Assembly (NCBI GenBank): GCA_025454185.1
Contig: JALOOY010000036.1
Span: forward strand, 1 to 8,750
DNA: 8,750 nucleotides
From: Thermodesulfobacteriota bacterium
GTDB taxonomy: Bacteria > Desulfobacterota > RBG-13-43-22
Direction: 5' to 3'
In this document: piece after piece, positions 1 to 5,412 of the stretch
How positions within the stretch are numbered: position 1 is the first letter of the stretch
Layout: each line of letters begins with the position of its first letter
Notes under the pieces: model-generated
The model's input: only the letters and a program-made list of their open reading frames with translations
What the model was told of the DNA's origin: nothing
The model's database searches: none
Program-made: the position numbers and the translations under genes

Positions 1-136
1 CTGTTGACAATCGCCTGAGAGATGAGGTTCAATAATCCTTATTCGGAATTCACTATAAATCCATTTGAACCGGCCCACTGATCTGAACGGCGAAGGGGAT
101 CGGGAAATGAAATGTTGCACCGGATTCTGCCTGGAG

Positions 137-170
137 GCCTTCGGGGGTTAAAACCCCGGGAGGCTTTTTT
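137..170 (+). terminator. Intrinsic terminator or attenuator upstream of the redox cluster
   Basis: GCCTTC-GGGG (137-146) pairs with CCCC-GGGAGGC (154-164) to give a stem of about ten pairs with one bulged G and one G-T wobble. The loop is seven bases, and six T residues (165-170) follow directly. The T-tract is on the + strand only, so it stops rightward transcription. No complete gene lies to its left in the window, so it either ends a gene entering from the left or acts as an attenuator in the leader of the gene that starts 37 bases after the T-tract. Confidence 0.8.
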
Positions 171-207
171 ATTAAAAAAACTTGAATGGGTTTAGGGAGG
201 CGCTGCG

Positions 208-777
208 ATGAAGTTGAAACGGTTTGGCGTTGCTGTGAGCCTGGTTCTCGGGCTGCTGATCGGCTTGTTTTGCTCCCCCACCTACGCCGCGGAAATCCTG
301 CCGCCGGGCAGTAAGTTGCCGGAAATAACCCTTAAAGGTCCTAATGCGCCCCAGGTAAAAGCGTATCTTGGCGTGGCTGACGAAAAGCAGTTTTCGTTGG
401 CCCAGGTCCAGGCCAAGTTGACCCTGGTGGAATTCTTCGATGTCTTCTGCCCGGTTTGTCAAAAAAACGCCCCAGTGCTCAATCGGGTCTACCAGTTATT
501 CAAGGAAGACAAGAACCTGGGCAAAGACTTCAAAATGATCGGCATCGGGATCGGGACCCAGCCGGAAGACCTGCCGGCGTATGTCAAGGCCTTCAAAGTG
601 GAATTTCCCCTGTTGACCGACCCTAAGAAAGAGGTGCAGAAAAAAGTCAACCTCCAAAATGTTCCCCACACCATCCTGCTGGACAGGAAGGGAAAAATTC
701 TGATGAGCCACGCCGGTTTCATCGGGAACTTTGACGCCTTTGTGATCGAAATAAGGAAACACTACAAGGCCCAATAA
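208..777 (+). CDS. Secreted TlpA/ResA-like thioredoxin-fold protein
   Basis: This 189-residue protein is a predicted periplasmic thiol-disulfide oxidoreductase or redoxin. It has a Sec signal peptide: basic start MKLKR, a hydrophobic core at about 7-21, and likely cleavage after TYA at about residue 27. Cys22 sits in GLFC, a poor lipobox, so a lipoprotein is less likely. The mature part has the thioredoxin-fold active site FCPVCQ with Cys81 and Cys84, and a cis-proline loop NVPHT at about 151-155. A central LLTDP-type segment is common in TlpA and peroxiredoxin-like relatives. The ATG has a strong AGGGAGG site (194-200) seven bases upstream. It is the first gene of a cluster with a cNMP/rhodanese membrane protein and a DoxX/MauE protein, which suggests they share an envelope redox task. 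Catalytic residues are intact, but the partner and direction (reductase or oxidase) cannot be read from sequence. Confidence 0.9.
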   Translation: MKLKRFGVAVSLVLGLLIGLFCSPTYAAEILPPGSKLPEITLKGPNAPQVKAYLGVADEKQFSLAQVQAKLTLVEFFDVFCPVCQKNAPVLNRVYQLFKEDKNLGKDFKMIGIGIGTQPEDLPAYVKAFKVEFPLLTDPKKEVQKKVNLQNVPHTILLDRKGKILMSHAGFIGNFDAFVIEIRKHYKAQ

Positions 778-801
778 CCTCCAAAAGCCGGGTCGCGTTC
801 C

Positions 802-1737
802 ATGCCGTACACGTTGTCCATAAAGGAAACCGGGGTGGCCGTCCTGACCCAGAGCCCGGTTTTCAAAGATCTGTCCCCGGAGGCCCTGGAGGCCATCGCC
901 GCGGCGGTCGAGCTGCGGGTGGCCTCCCGCAGGACGATCATCGTCCGGGAGGGGGACCCCGGGGACTACCTGTACATCATCCGTTCCGGGTCCGTGCGGG
1001 TCTTTCGGCGCAATAAAGAGGGGCTGAACCTGGATATATCCATCAAGGGGCCGGGAGAGACCTTTGGAGAAATGGCGCTTCTTTCCGGCGAGCCCCGGTC
1101 GGCCGACGTGGAGGCCCTGGGGGAGACCCACCTGCTGGTCCTGCCCAAGGAGCAGCTCGAGCGGATCATGGGCGAATTTCCTGAAATTTCCAGGATGTTT
1201 GCCAAAGAAATGCGGCGTTATCTGTTCAGCGACGAAAAACGTCTGGAGCTGCAGGCCCGGGAAGTGCAGAAATCCCTGCGGACCACCTGGTTCGACTATT
1301 TTCTGGTAGTGGCCGTCAGCGTGGTCCTGGCAATCATTTTCAATTTTTCCAATCCCAACGGCATCTCCTTCTTTCCCGAGGCCCCCGACCGGAACGCCGT
1401 CCCGGCCATCGGCCCGGCGGCGGCCCTGGAGGAGTTACGCAAGGGGGAGGCCATATTTCTGGATGCCCGCCCCGCCGGCTTTTATCAGCAGCGCCACATC
1501 CGGGGGGCGGTGAATGTCCCCCTGTCCCTGTTTGACATCGTCTACCTGATGACCTTCGCCAAGATAGACAAGGAAAGAAAAATCATTATCTACGGGAATT
1601 CGGTCAGCAAGCCGTACGACCGGGAACTGGCCGACAAGCTGCTCCTCCGCGGGTACGAGCGGCTCCTTATCCTGGAAGGAGGTCTGACGACCTGGGAACG
1701 CCTGGGTTACCCGACGGCCGAAAAGGTGAAGGAATGA
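802..1737 (+). CDS. cNMP-binding domain, single TM helix and cysteine-less rhodanese domain protein
   Basis: This 311-residue protein has three parts. Residues about 15-135 form a CRP/FNR-type cyclic-nucleotide-binding domain: GDPGDYLYIIRSGSVRVF, then FGEMALLSGEPRSA, keeping the Glu90 and Arg99 that contact cyclic nucleotide in this fold. There is no helix-turn-helix, so it is not a transcription factor. Residues about 163-182 are one hydrophobic helix. It has Lys/Arg before it and few positive residues just after it, so the N-terminus is probably cytoplasmic and the C-terminus periplasmic. Residues about 201-306 are a rhodanese fold (FLDARPAGFY, HIRGAVNVP, GGLTTWERLGYP). The active-site loop reads IIYGNSVSKPYD where an active rhodanese has Cys, and the whole protein has no cysteine, so sulfurtransfer is not expected. 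The Shine-Dalgarno is weak; a downstream GTG at 835 is a less likely start because it trims the domain. It overlaps the next gene by four bases (ATGA). Confidence 0.88.
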   Translation: MPYTLSIKETGVAVLTQSPVFKDLSPEALEAIAAAVELRVASRRTIIVREGDPGDYLYIIRSGSVRVFRRNKEGLNLDISIKGPGETFGEMALLSGEPRSADVEALGETHLLVLPKEQLERIMGEFPEISRMFAKEMRRYLFSDEKRLELQAREVQKSLRTTWFDYFLVVAVSVVLAIIFNFSNPNGISFFPEAPDRNAVPAIGPAAALEELRKGEAIFLDARPAGFYQQRHIRGAVNVPLSLFDIVYLMTFAKIDKERKIIIYGNSVSKPYDRELADKLLLRGYERLLILEGGLTTWERLGYPTAEKVKE

Positions 1738-2237
1738 CGGGATCGCACCTCAAAAAGCTGCTGACGAGCAAATATCTGGCCTTTGCGTTCCGGCTGGCCC
1801 TGGGAGGATTTTTTATCTATGCCAGCATGAGCAAAATACCCTATCCGGCCCAGTTTGCCGAGGCGACAGCCAACTACCGGCTCGTACCCCACTGGCTGAT
1901 CCATCCTGTGGCGGTGCTTCTCCCCTGGCTGGAGTTCGTCTGCGGCCTGTTTCTGGTCATCGGTTTTTCCTCCCGGGCCGCCGTAGTTCTGATCGGCATG
2001 CTGCTGATTATGTTCAATGTCATGGTCCTGATCAACATCTACTGGGGCGCCCCCATAAGCTGCGGGTGTTACGACACCGTAGGGGAACCCATCAGTTGGA
2101 AAAAGATCTTGGAAAATCTGGTTTTTTTGCTTTTTGCGGTCCATATCTACTATTTTGTCCGGATTTTCATGTTTCACCGGGGGGGGCGGACAGACCCGTC
2201 AAAAATCACCATCCCGTCTAGACCGGCATCATCTTAG
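1734..2237 (+). CDS. DoxX/MauE family four-helix membrane protein
   Basis: This 167-residue integral membrane protein has about four hydrophobic helices (roughly 14-34, 54-78, 82-104 and 122-146). Family signatures are the first-helix end FFIYASMSKIPYPAQFAEATANYRL (read as separate SMSK and NYRL blocks), the second-helix LLPWLEFVCGL, and ISCGCYD, where Cys110 and Cys112 form the CGC motif common in MauE-type members. Known relatives include MauE, needed for disulfide-rich methylamine dehydrogenase maturation, and DoxX/DoxD, linked to quinone-coupled sulfur oxidation. The ATG lies inside the end of the preceding gene (4-base overlap), so the two are almost certainly translationally coupled. 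With a secreted CPVC thioredoxin two genes upstream, a plausible role is to pass electrons between membrane quinones or cytoplasmic thiols and that redoxin; this role is inference. The C-terminal tail after about 147 is polar. Confidence 0.9.
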   Translation: MTGSHLKKLLTSKYLAFAFRLALGGFFIYASMSKIPYPAQFAEATANYRLVPHWLIHPVAVLLPWLEFVCGLFLVIGFSSRAAVVLIGMLLIMFNVMVLINIYWGAPISCGCYDTVGEPISWKKILENLVFLLFAVHIYYFVRIFMFHRGGRTDPSKITIPSRPASS

Positions 2238-2246
2238 GGGGGGCCC

Positions 2247-2603
2247 ATGAGCACCATTCCCCGTTTCATTCTGCTTTCCTGGCGGCCGGCGCTGCTGTGC
2301 GCCCTGATCCTTTTTCTCCTGGCCGGCTGCGGCGTCAAAAATCGGGTAGCCGGCACCTACCAGGCCGAGGGAAAGGACCCCTCCGGTCAGGTCGAAACCA
2401 TCCTGGAGCTCCAGCCCAATGGCGACGGGGCCTGGAAGACCGGCGGGGAGGAAATACCATTTTCCTGGTATCTCAAGGGGTCTGAACTCAGGATCAATAC
2501 CAAGGGTGGAGGCGTCATCGTCGGCCAACTCCAGGGAGATGCCATTTCCCTGACCCTGCCCGGCCGCCCGAGAATGACCTTTCGGAAAATCCGGCAGCCT
2601 TAG
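2247..2603 (+). CDS. Small beta-rich lipoprotein of unknown function
   Basis: This 118-residue protein has a lipoprotein signal: a hydrophobic segment at about 14-25 and the lipobox LAGC with lipidated Cys28, followed by Gly. Asp is absent at +2, so outer-membrane sorting is likely if the Lol rule applies. The mature part (about 90 residues) alternates short beta-type stretches with turns: AGTYQAEG, TILELQPNGDGAWK, IPFSWYLKGSELRIN, GGVIVGQLQGDAISLTLP, MTFRKI. This resembles small lipocalin-like or META-like beta-barrel lipoproteins, but I cannot name a family. There is a long G-run in front of the ATG and only nine bases separate it from the DoxX/MauE stop, so it is probably the last gene of that operon. 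No clear terminator follows. No cysteine remains after the lipid anchor, so it is unlikely to be a thiol carrier itself. Confidence 0.82.
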   Translation: MSTIPRFILLSWRPALLCALILFLLAGCGVKNRVAGTYQAEGKDPSGQVETILELQPNGDGAWKTGGEEIPFSWYLKGSELRINTKGGGVIVGQLQGDAISLTLPGRPRMTFRKIRQP

Positions 2604-2756
2604 CCGCCATCAGCCAACGGCCGTATCTTACTGCCCCCGCTTTTTGAAGGTTCAAGCCGATTCGATCCCCCGGCCCGGAGCCCCGTCAGGTTTTTCGCCG
2701 ATCAATTCTGCATTGACGCGGCCATAACCTTGCCCTAACATCGGGAGGCACTTGAA

Positions 2757-2820
2757 ATCCGGGTGACTGCTCCCCGGTATTTCCGGACGATCACCCGGGG
2801 CCCCGGATTTCCCGGGGACC
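2757..2820 (+). promoter_or_regulatory. GC-rich leader with two adjacent hairpins
   Basis: CCGGGTGA (2759-2766) pairs perfectly with TCACCCGG (2791-2798), and the enclosed 24 bases hold a smaller CCGG-TATTT-CCGG hairpin (2774-2786). Directly after it, CCCCGG (2801-2806) pairs with CCGGGG (2812-2817) around the loop ATTTC. CCCGGGG occurs twice (2794-2800 and 2811-2817), so the two hairpins could exchange strands. There is no T-tract, so it is not an intrinsic terminator. It lies 30 bases before the next start codon, where it could act on translation or be a protein site. The rest of the 247-base gap (2604-2756) shows no gene or known RNA. Confidence 0.4.
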
Positions 2821-2850
2821 GCAGCAAATTCACTGGGGATAACGAGGTCC

Positions 2851-3687
2851 ATGGATTGGAAAAACGATCCGACCTATTACGGTAAGATACTCACCGGCCT
2901 TTACAGTCCGCCCCTCAAGGAGCGGGTGGCCGTCTGCGTAACCGCCAGCCGCGGTCTCGAGGCCCTGGAACACCCGGCCATCTGTTATATAGCGGCCTGG
3001 CATGAAAAAGACCGCATTATCTGGTACGAATTCGCCGCCGGAAGACTGGCCGAGCTGCTGGGATGTGAACCGGCCCAGGCCGCCGAAGTGTTTCGCACCA
3101 GCGTGGTCGAGCGGCGTGTTTATAAGTATCAGGGAAAAACGGCGGGGATTAAAAAAGAGGTCCTCCAGCAGCCGGAGCTGGCCAGCTTCCGAAAACAATT
3201 GCGCGCGGAGGTCAAGAAGACCGGAATGACCGAGGCGGTTTACAAACTCGTTCTGGCGGAGGGGCGGACCATCTGGCTGAAAGACCAGGCCGAGATCGAA
3301 ATATATCCTCAGGATCAAACCAGCCTGGCCCTGGGGTGTCTGATCGAAGTCTCCAAGGAAATGGAAGCGGCCGAAGAACGGGAGAGATTGGCCTTGGATC
3401 ACCAAAAGGCCGTGTCCCAAGTCAAGCATCTCAGCGGCCTGCTGCCCATCTGTGCTTCCTGTAAAAAGATTCGCGACGACCAGGGCTACTGGAACCAGAT
3501 CGAGGAGTATATCCGGAAGCACTCCGACGCCGATTTCAGCCACGGTTTCTGCCCTTCCTGTCTCGAGAAACTCTACCCCGACCTGGCCCGGGCGATGAAC
3601 CGGGCCGGAGGCGAAATCGGCGGGCTTGGCCGGCCGGGTCCTGGCGATCAAAGCGTTCCGGATCAGAAGGAAAAAGGTAAGGATTAG
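2851..3687 (+). CDS. PAS-like sensor with coiled coil and C-terminal Cys4 motif
   Basis: This 278-residue protein appears soluble: no signal peptide or membrane helix is visible. Residues about 45-170 are PAS-like in pattern, with IIWYEFAAGRLAELLGCEPAQ resembling a PAS core (blocks WYEFAAGRL and LLGCEP) and a strand-rich end before LGCLIEVSKEMEAAEE. A helical, charged segment at about 168-195 is probably a coiled coil. It leads into LSGLLPICASCKKIRDD, then GYWNQIEEYIRKHSDADFSH and GFCPSCLEKLYP. Cys201, Cys204, Cys234 and Cys237 could bind a metal. This tail is common at the end of PAS and response-regulator proteins in Deltaproteobacteria, by my recollection. There is no kinase, GGDEF, EAL or DNA-binding domain, so output must go through the Cys4 tail or a partner. 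A GAGG (2844-2847) sits only three bases before the ATG. The last 30 residues are low-complexity, rich in Gly, Pro and Lys. Confidence 0.8.
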   Translation: MDWKNDPTYYGKILTGLYSPPLKERVAVCVTASRGLEALEHPAICYIAAWHEKDRIIWYEFAAGRLAELLGCEPAQAAEVFRTSVVERRVYKYQGKTAGIKKEVLQQPELASFRKQLRAEVKKTGMTEAVYKLVLAEGRTIWLKDQAEIEIYPQDQTSLALGCLIEVSKEMEAAEERERLALDHQKAVSQVKHLSGLLPICASCKKIRDDQGYWNQIEEYIRKHSDADFSHGFCPSCLEKLYPDLARAMNRAGGEIGGLGRPGPGDQSVPDQKEKGKD

Positions 3688-3725
3688 GTCATTTATTTGC
3701 CCCTGATCCGGAAGCAATAATTTTT
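3653..3725 (+). terminator. Long-loop inverted repeat with T-tract at the end of the PAS/Cys4 gene
   Basis: TTCCGGATCAG (3656-3666) is the exact reverse complement of CTGATCCGGAA (3703-3713). Allowing one bulged base adds two more pairs, GC (3653-3654) with GC (3714-3715). AATAATTTTT (3716-3725) follows. The loop is 36 bases, longer than usual, and the left arm lies inside the last codons of the gene. The arm length and T-tract favour a terminator, but the large loop lowers the certainty. Confidence 0.55.
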
Positions 3726-3727
3726 CG

Positions 3728-3756
3728 TTGACCGACGGGCTTGATTTATTTAGACT
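3728..3756 (+). promoter_or_regulatory. Sigma-70-type promoter of the toxin-antitoxin operon
   Basis: TTGACC (3728-3733, five of six matches to the -35 consensus) is followed at exactly 17 bases by TAGACT (3751-3756, four of six matches to the -10). Transcription would start near 3763 and give a leader of about 32 bases before the antitoxin ATG. The -10 is overlapped by the operator-like inverted repeat. Confidence 0.55.
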
Positions 3757-3773
3757 GGTCTTATACCAGTCTA
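3751..3773. promoter_or_regulatory. Perfect 9-base inverted repeat, probable antitoxin operator
   Basis: TAGACTGGT (3751-3759), spacer CTTAT, then ACCAGTCTA (3765-3773): a perfect dyad 22 bases before the antitoxin ATG that covers the predicted -10 and start site. Phd/YefM antitoxins bind such palindromes with their N-terminal domain to repress their own operon, so this is the expected operator. A T-run follows (3775-3779), so a weak terminator reading is possible, but position and dyad perfection favour an operator. Confidence 0.65.
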
Positions 3774-3794
3774 TTTTTTAAAAGAGGTCGAATC

Positions 3795-4034
3795 ATGGAA
3801 ACCATCGGTGCCTACGAGGCTAAAACGCATCTGCCCCAACTGCTGGAGCGAGTGTCCCGGGGGGAACGGATTACCATAACCAAACACGGCGTGCCCGTGG
3901 CCGTGCTACAACCCCCCGCTCCCCTCCGCAAGGCGGACCTTAACCAGACCATAGCAAACTTGCGGAAATTTCGGGAACACAACCGCCTTAAAGGTCTTCC
4001 GCTCCGCCAAATGATTGCTGAAGGGCGGCGGTAG
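3795..4034 (+). CDS. Phd/YefM-family antitoxin
   Basis: This 79-residue protein is the antitoxin of a type II toxin-antitoxin pair. It is expected to bind the operator with its N-terminal half and to neutralise the toxin with its C-terminal tail. The N-terminal GAYEAKTHLPQLLERVSRGE and ITKHGVPVAVLQP are the classic Phd/YefM core (about residues 5-38). The C-terminal half, about 42-79, is charged and helical, as expected for the toxin-wrapping arm. I start at the ATG at 3795, with AGAGG (3782-3786) eight bases ahead. The open frame extends upstream to 3741, but that extension would run through the promoter and operator, so it is not used. Its TAG is directly followed by the toxin ATG with no gap, a sign of coupled translation. 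Confidence 0.92.
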   Translation: METIGAYEAKTHLPQLLERVSRGERITITKHGVPVAVLQPPAPLRKADLNQTIANLRKFREHNRLKGLPLRQMIAEGRR

Positions 4035-4457
4035 ATGGGCCGGGATTTTGTAGTCGATACCTCGGTTGTCATGTCCTGGTGTTTCCAGGACGAAACCAAC
4101 CCGCTGACAGATTTTATTCTGGATTCGCTGGTTAGGGCCACAGCATTTGTGCCGGCCATCTGGCCTCTGGAAATTGGGAATGTATTGCTGGTGGCTGAGC
4201 GTCGCCAAAGACTAAACGAAGCCGGCACGGCTCGTTTTCTGTCGCTGCTGTCAGACCTGCCGATTGTGGTTGAACAGGAACCGCCGGAAAGGATGTTTAA
4301 GGAAATATTGGCCCTGGCCCGGGAACACCGAATTTCCAGCTACGATGCCTCTTATCTGGACCTGGCGATGCGTAAAGGATTGGCCCTGGCCACCTTGGAT
4401 AAGAATTTAAAGGCGGCGGCCCAACGAAGCCGGGTTCCGATGGTAAAGACGGGGTAG
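4035..4457 (+). CDS. VapC-like PIN-domain toxin
   Basis: This 140-residue PIN-domain protein is the predicted ribonuclease toxin of the pair. PIN toxins cut RNA (often tRNA or rRNA) using a cluster of acidic residues that hold Mg2+ or Mn2+. Those residues are visible: Asp8 in FVVDTSV, Glu46 in PLEIGNVL, Asp104 in SSYDASYLDLA, and Asp122 in ATLDKNL. Length is typical for the family. The ATG follows the antitoxin stop directly, so toxin translation probably depends on antitoxin translation. The frame is intact, so the toxin should be active. Partners of PIN toxins vary; here it is a Phd/YefM-type antitoxin, a known combination. No terminator follows, and the next gene starts four bases after the stop. 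The RNA target cannot be told from the sequence. Confidence 0.92.
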   Translation: MGRDFVVDTSVVMSWCFQDETNPLTDFILDSLVRATAFVPAIWPLEIGNVLLVAERRQRLNEAGTARFLSLLSDLPIVVEQEPPERMFKEILALAREHRISSYDASYLDLAMRKGLALATLDKNLKAAAQRSRVPMVKTG

Positions 4458-4461
4458 GTCG

Positions 4462-5298
4462 GTGGAAAATTTAATCATCACCGCCGCGCTGACCGGGGCC
4501 GCCCCCACCAAGGAGCAGAACCCGGCCGTCCCCTACAGCCCGGAGGAGATCGCAGCCGAGGCCCTGCGCGCCTGGCGGGCCGGGGCCGCCATCGTGCATA
4601 TCCATGTCCGCGATCCCCGGACCGGCCAGCCGGCCTTCGCGCAGGAACTCTTTGCCGAGACGGTGGAACGGATTCGGGCCGAGAGCGACGTGCTGATCAA
4701 CCTGACCACCAGTGGCTTCAACCTGGAAGGGCCTGATGCGGGCCGGCGCCGCCTCCGGCCTCTGGAATTGAAACCGGACCTTTGCTCCCTGGACGTGGGC
4801 AGCCTCAATTTTCGAGACGGCCGTGTCTTTGCCAATGCACCGGATTGGGTGGAAACGGCGGCGGTCGAGATGCGCCAGGCCGGCGTGAAACCCGAACTGG
4901 AAGTCTTCGACCTGGGGCACGTGCGCCAGGCCGTCGATCTGATCAATCGGGGTCTCCTGGATGATCCGCCCTGGTTTCAGGTCTGTCTGGGAGTTCCCTG
5001 GGGGATTCACGGCGACCTGGAAGGGCTGCTGGCCATGAAAGCGCGGCTGCCGGAGAAGTGCCTGTGGTCCGTACTCGGCGTGGGATCCCGGCAACTCCCC
5101 TTGACCACCCACGCCCTGATTTTGGGCGGTCATGTCCGGGTCGGCTTTGAGGATAACCTGTATTTGAGCCGCGGGGTGAAGGCCGATTCCAACGCCCGCT
5201 TCGTGGAACGGACCGTGGCCCTGGCGGGGTTGCTGGACCGGGAAGTCGCCTCCTGTGAAGAGGCGAGAAGAATGTTAAATCTCCGACGGGGAGACTAA
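4462..5298 (+). CDS. Beta-keto acid cleavage enzyme (BKACE, DUF849, Kce-like)
   Basis: This 278-residue TIM-barrel protein belongs to the family of 3-keto-5-aminohexanoate cleavage enzyme. Family members combine a beta-keto acid with acetyl-CoA to give acetoacetate and a new acyl-CoA, using a divalent metal, usually Zn. The N-terminal ITAALTGA and PYSPEEIAAEA are typical. HIHVRD carries His46 and His48, and HVRVGFEDN carries Arg226, Glu230 and Asp231. These numbers match the metal and catalytic residues I recall for the characterised Kce, so the enzyme should be active. Length is normal. The start is a GTG at 4462 with a weak upstream AGG; it lies four bases after the PIN toxin stop, so it may be read from the toxin-antitoxin promoter. 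The next gene, a hydroxyacyl dehydrogenase, suggests a two-step route. No lysine-fermentation genes are in view, so the substrate is unknown; carnitine-type substrates are one option. Confidence 0.9.
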   Translation: MENLIITAALTGAAPTKEQNPAVPYSPEEIAAEALRAWRAGAAIVHIHVRDPRTGQPAFAQELFAETVERIRAESDVLINLTTSGFNLEGPDAGRRRLRPLELKPDLCSLDVGSLNFRDGRVFANAPDWVETAAVEMRQAGVKPELEVFDLGHVRQAVDLINRGLLDDPPWFQVCLGVPWGIHGDLEGLLAMKARLPEKCLWSVLGVGSRQLPLTTHALILGGHVRVGFEDNLYLSRGVKADSNARFVERTVALAGLLDREVASCEEARRMLNLRRGD

Positions 5299-5332
5299 GA
5301 TTATTCGAGAACCCAGGTTCCTTTTTCTTTAA

Positions 5333-5353
5333 TTCGACGTTCGATGTTCGTCT
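5333..5353 (+). repeat. Short tandem heptamer array
   Basis: Three consecutive heptamers, TTCGACG, TTCGATG and TTCGTCT, share TTCG at seven-base spacing in the gap between the BKACE and dehydrogenase genes. It lies just before a hairpin repeat and may be part of the same element. Only three imperfect units are present, so chance is possible. Confidence 0.35.
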
Positions 5354-5364
5354 AATATAGCCAA

Positions 5365-5395
5365 GGTAGGGTGGATCAAGCGAAGCGGAACCACC
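5365..5395. repeat. Hairpin repeat of the GTAGGGTGG...CCACC type
   Basis: GGTGG (5370-5374) pairs with CCACC (5391-5395); after one mismatch TC pairs with GA, and the centre holds GC-GAA-GC (5380-5386). The sequence GGTAGGGTGGATCAAGCG followed by AAGCGGAACCACC resembles a dispersed intergenic palindrome (GTAGGGTGG, then AAGCG.AGCG, then AACCCACC) that I recall from many proteobacteria and cyanobacteria. Only one copy is in the window. It contains an in-frame GTG (5371) that lengthens the next gene artificially. Confidence 0.5.
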
Positions 5396-5412
5396 AAACC
5401 CCGGGAGACCAT

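Noticed and set aside
3..35. A short open frame ending in TAA at 33-35 (tail VDNRLRDEVQ)
   Set aside because: It could be the end of a gene entering from the left, but ten codons give no recognisable family and the other two frames also close early.
16..139. Fragments resembling TPP (CTGAGA, TGATCTG) or cobalamin (CCACTG, CGGGAA) riboswitch elements
   Set aside because: The pieces lack the conserved order, spacing and supporting helices, so the similarity is probably chance.
2604..2660. Possible terminator after the lipoprotein gene
   Set aside because: GCCG/CGGC pairing is only four bases with a long loop, and the CTTTTT nearby is not placed after a stem.
3741..3794. Upstream extension of the antitoxin frame from a TTG at 3741
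   Set aside because: It would translate through the -10 region and operator dyad; the ATG at 3795 has a ribosome site and begins the conserved domain.
4471..5133. Long open frame on the - strand opposite the BKACE gene
   Set aside because: It is a high-GC shadow of a well-supported gene with low-complexity Gly, Pro, Gln and His content and no recognisable domain; the same holds for the antisense frames at 2830-3717 and 7824-8492.
5309..5330. GAACC-CA-GGTTC followed by CTTTTTCTTT as a terminator of the BKACE gene
   Set aside because: The usable stem is only about four pairs with an interrupted T-tract, too weak to call.
5371..5412. GTG start giving a 324-residue dehydrogenase
   Set aside because: The extra residues come from the hairpin repeat, and the ATG at 5413 has a good ribosome site directly before the Rossmann fold.
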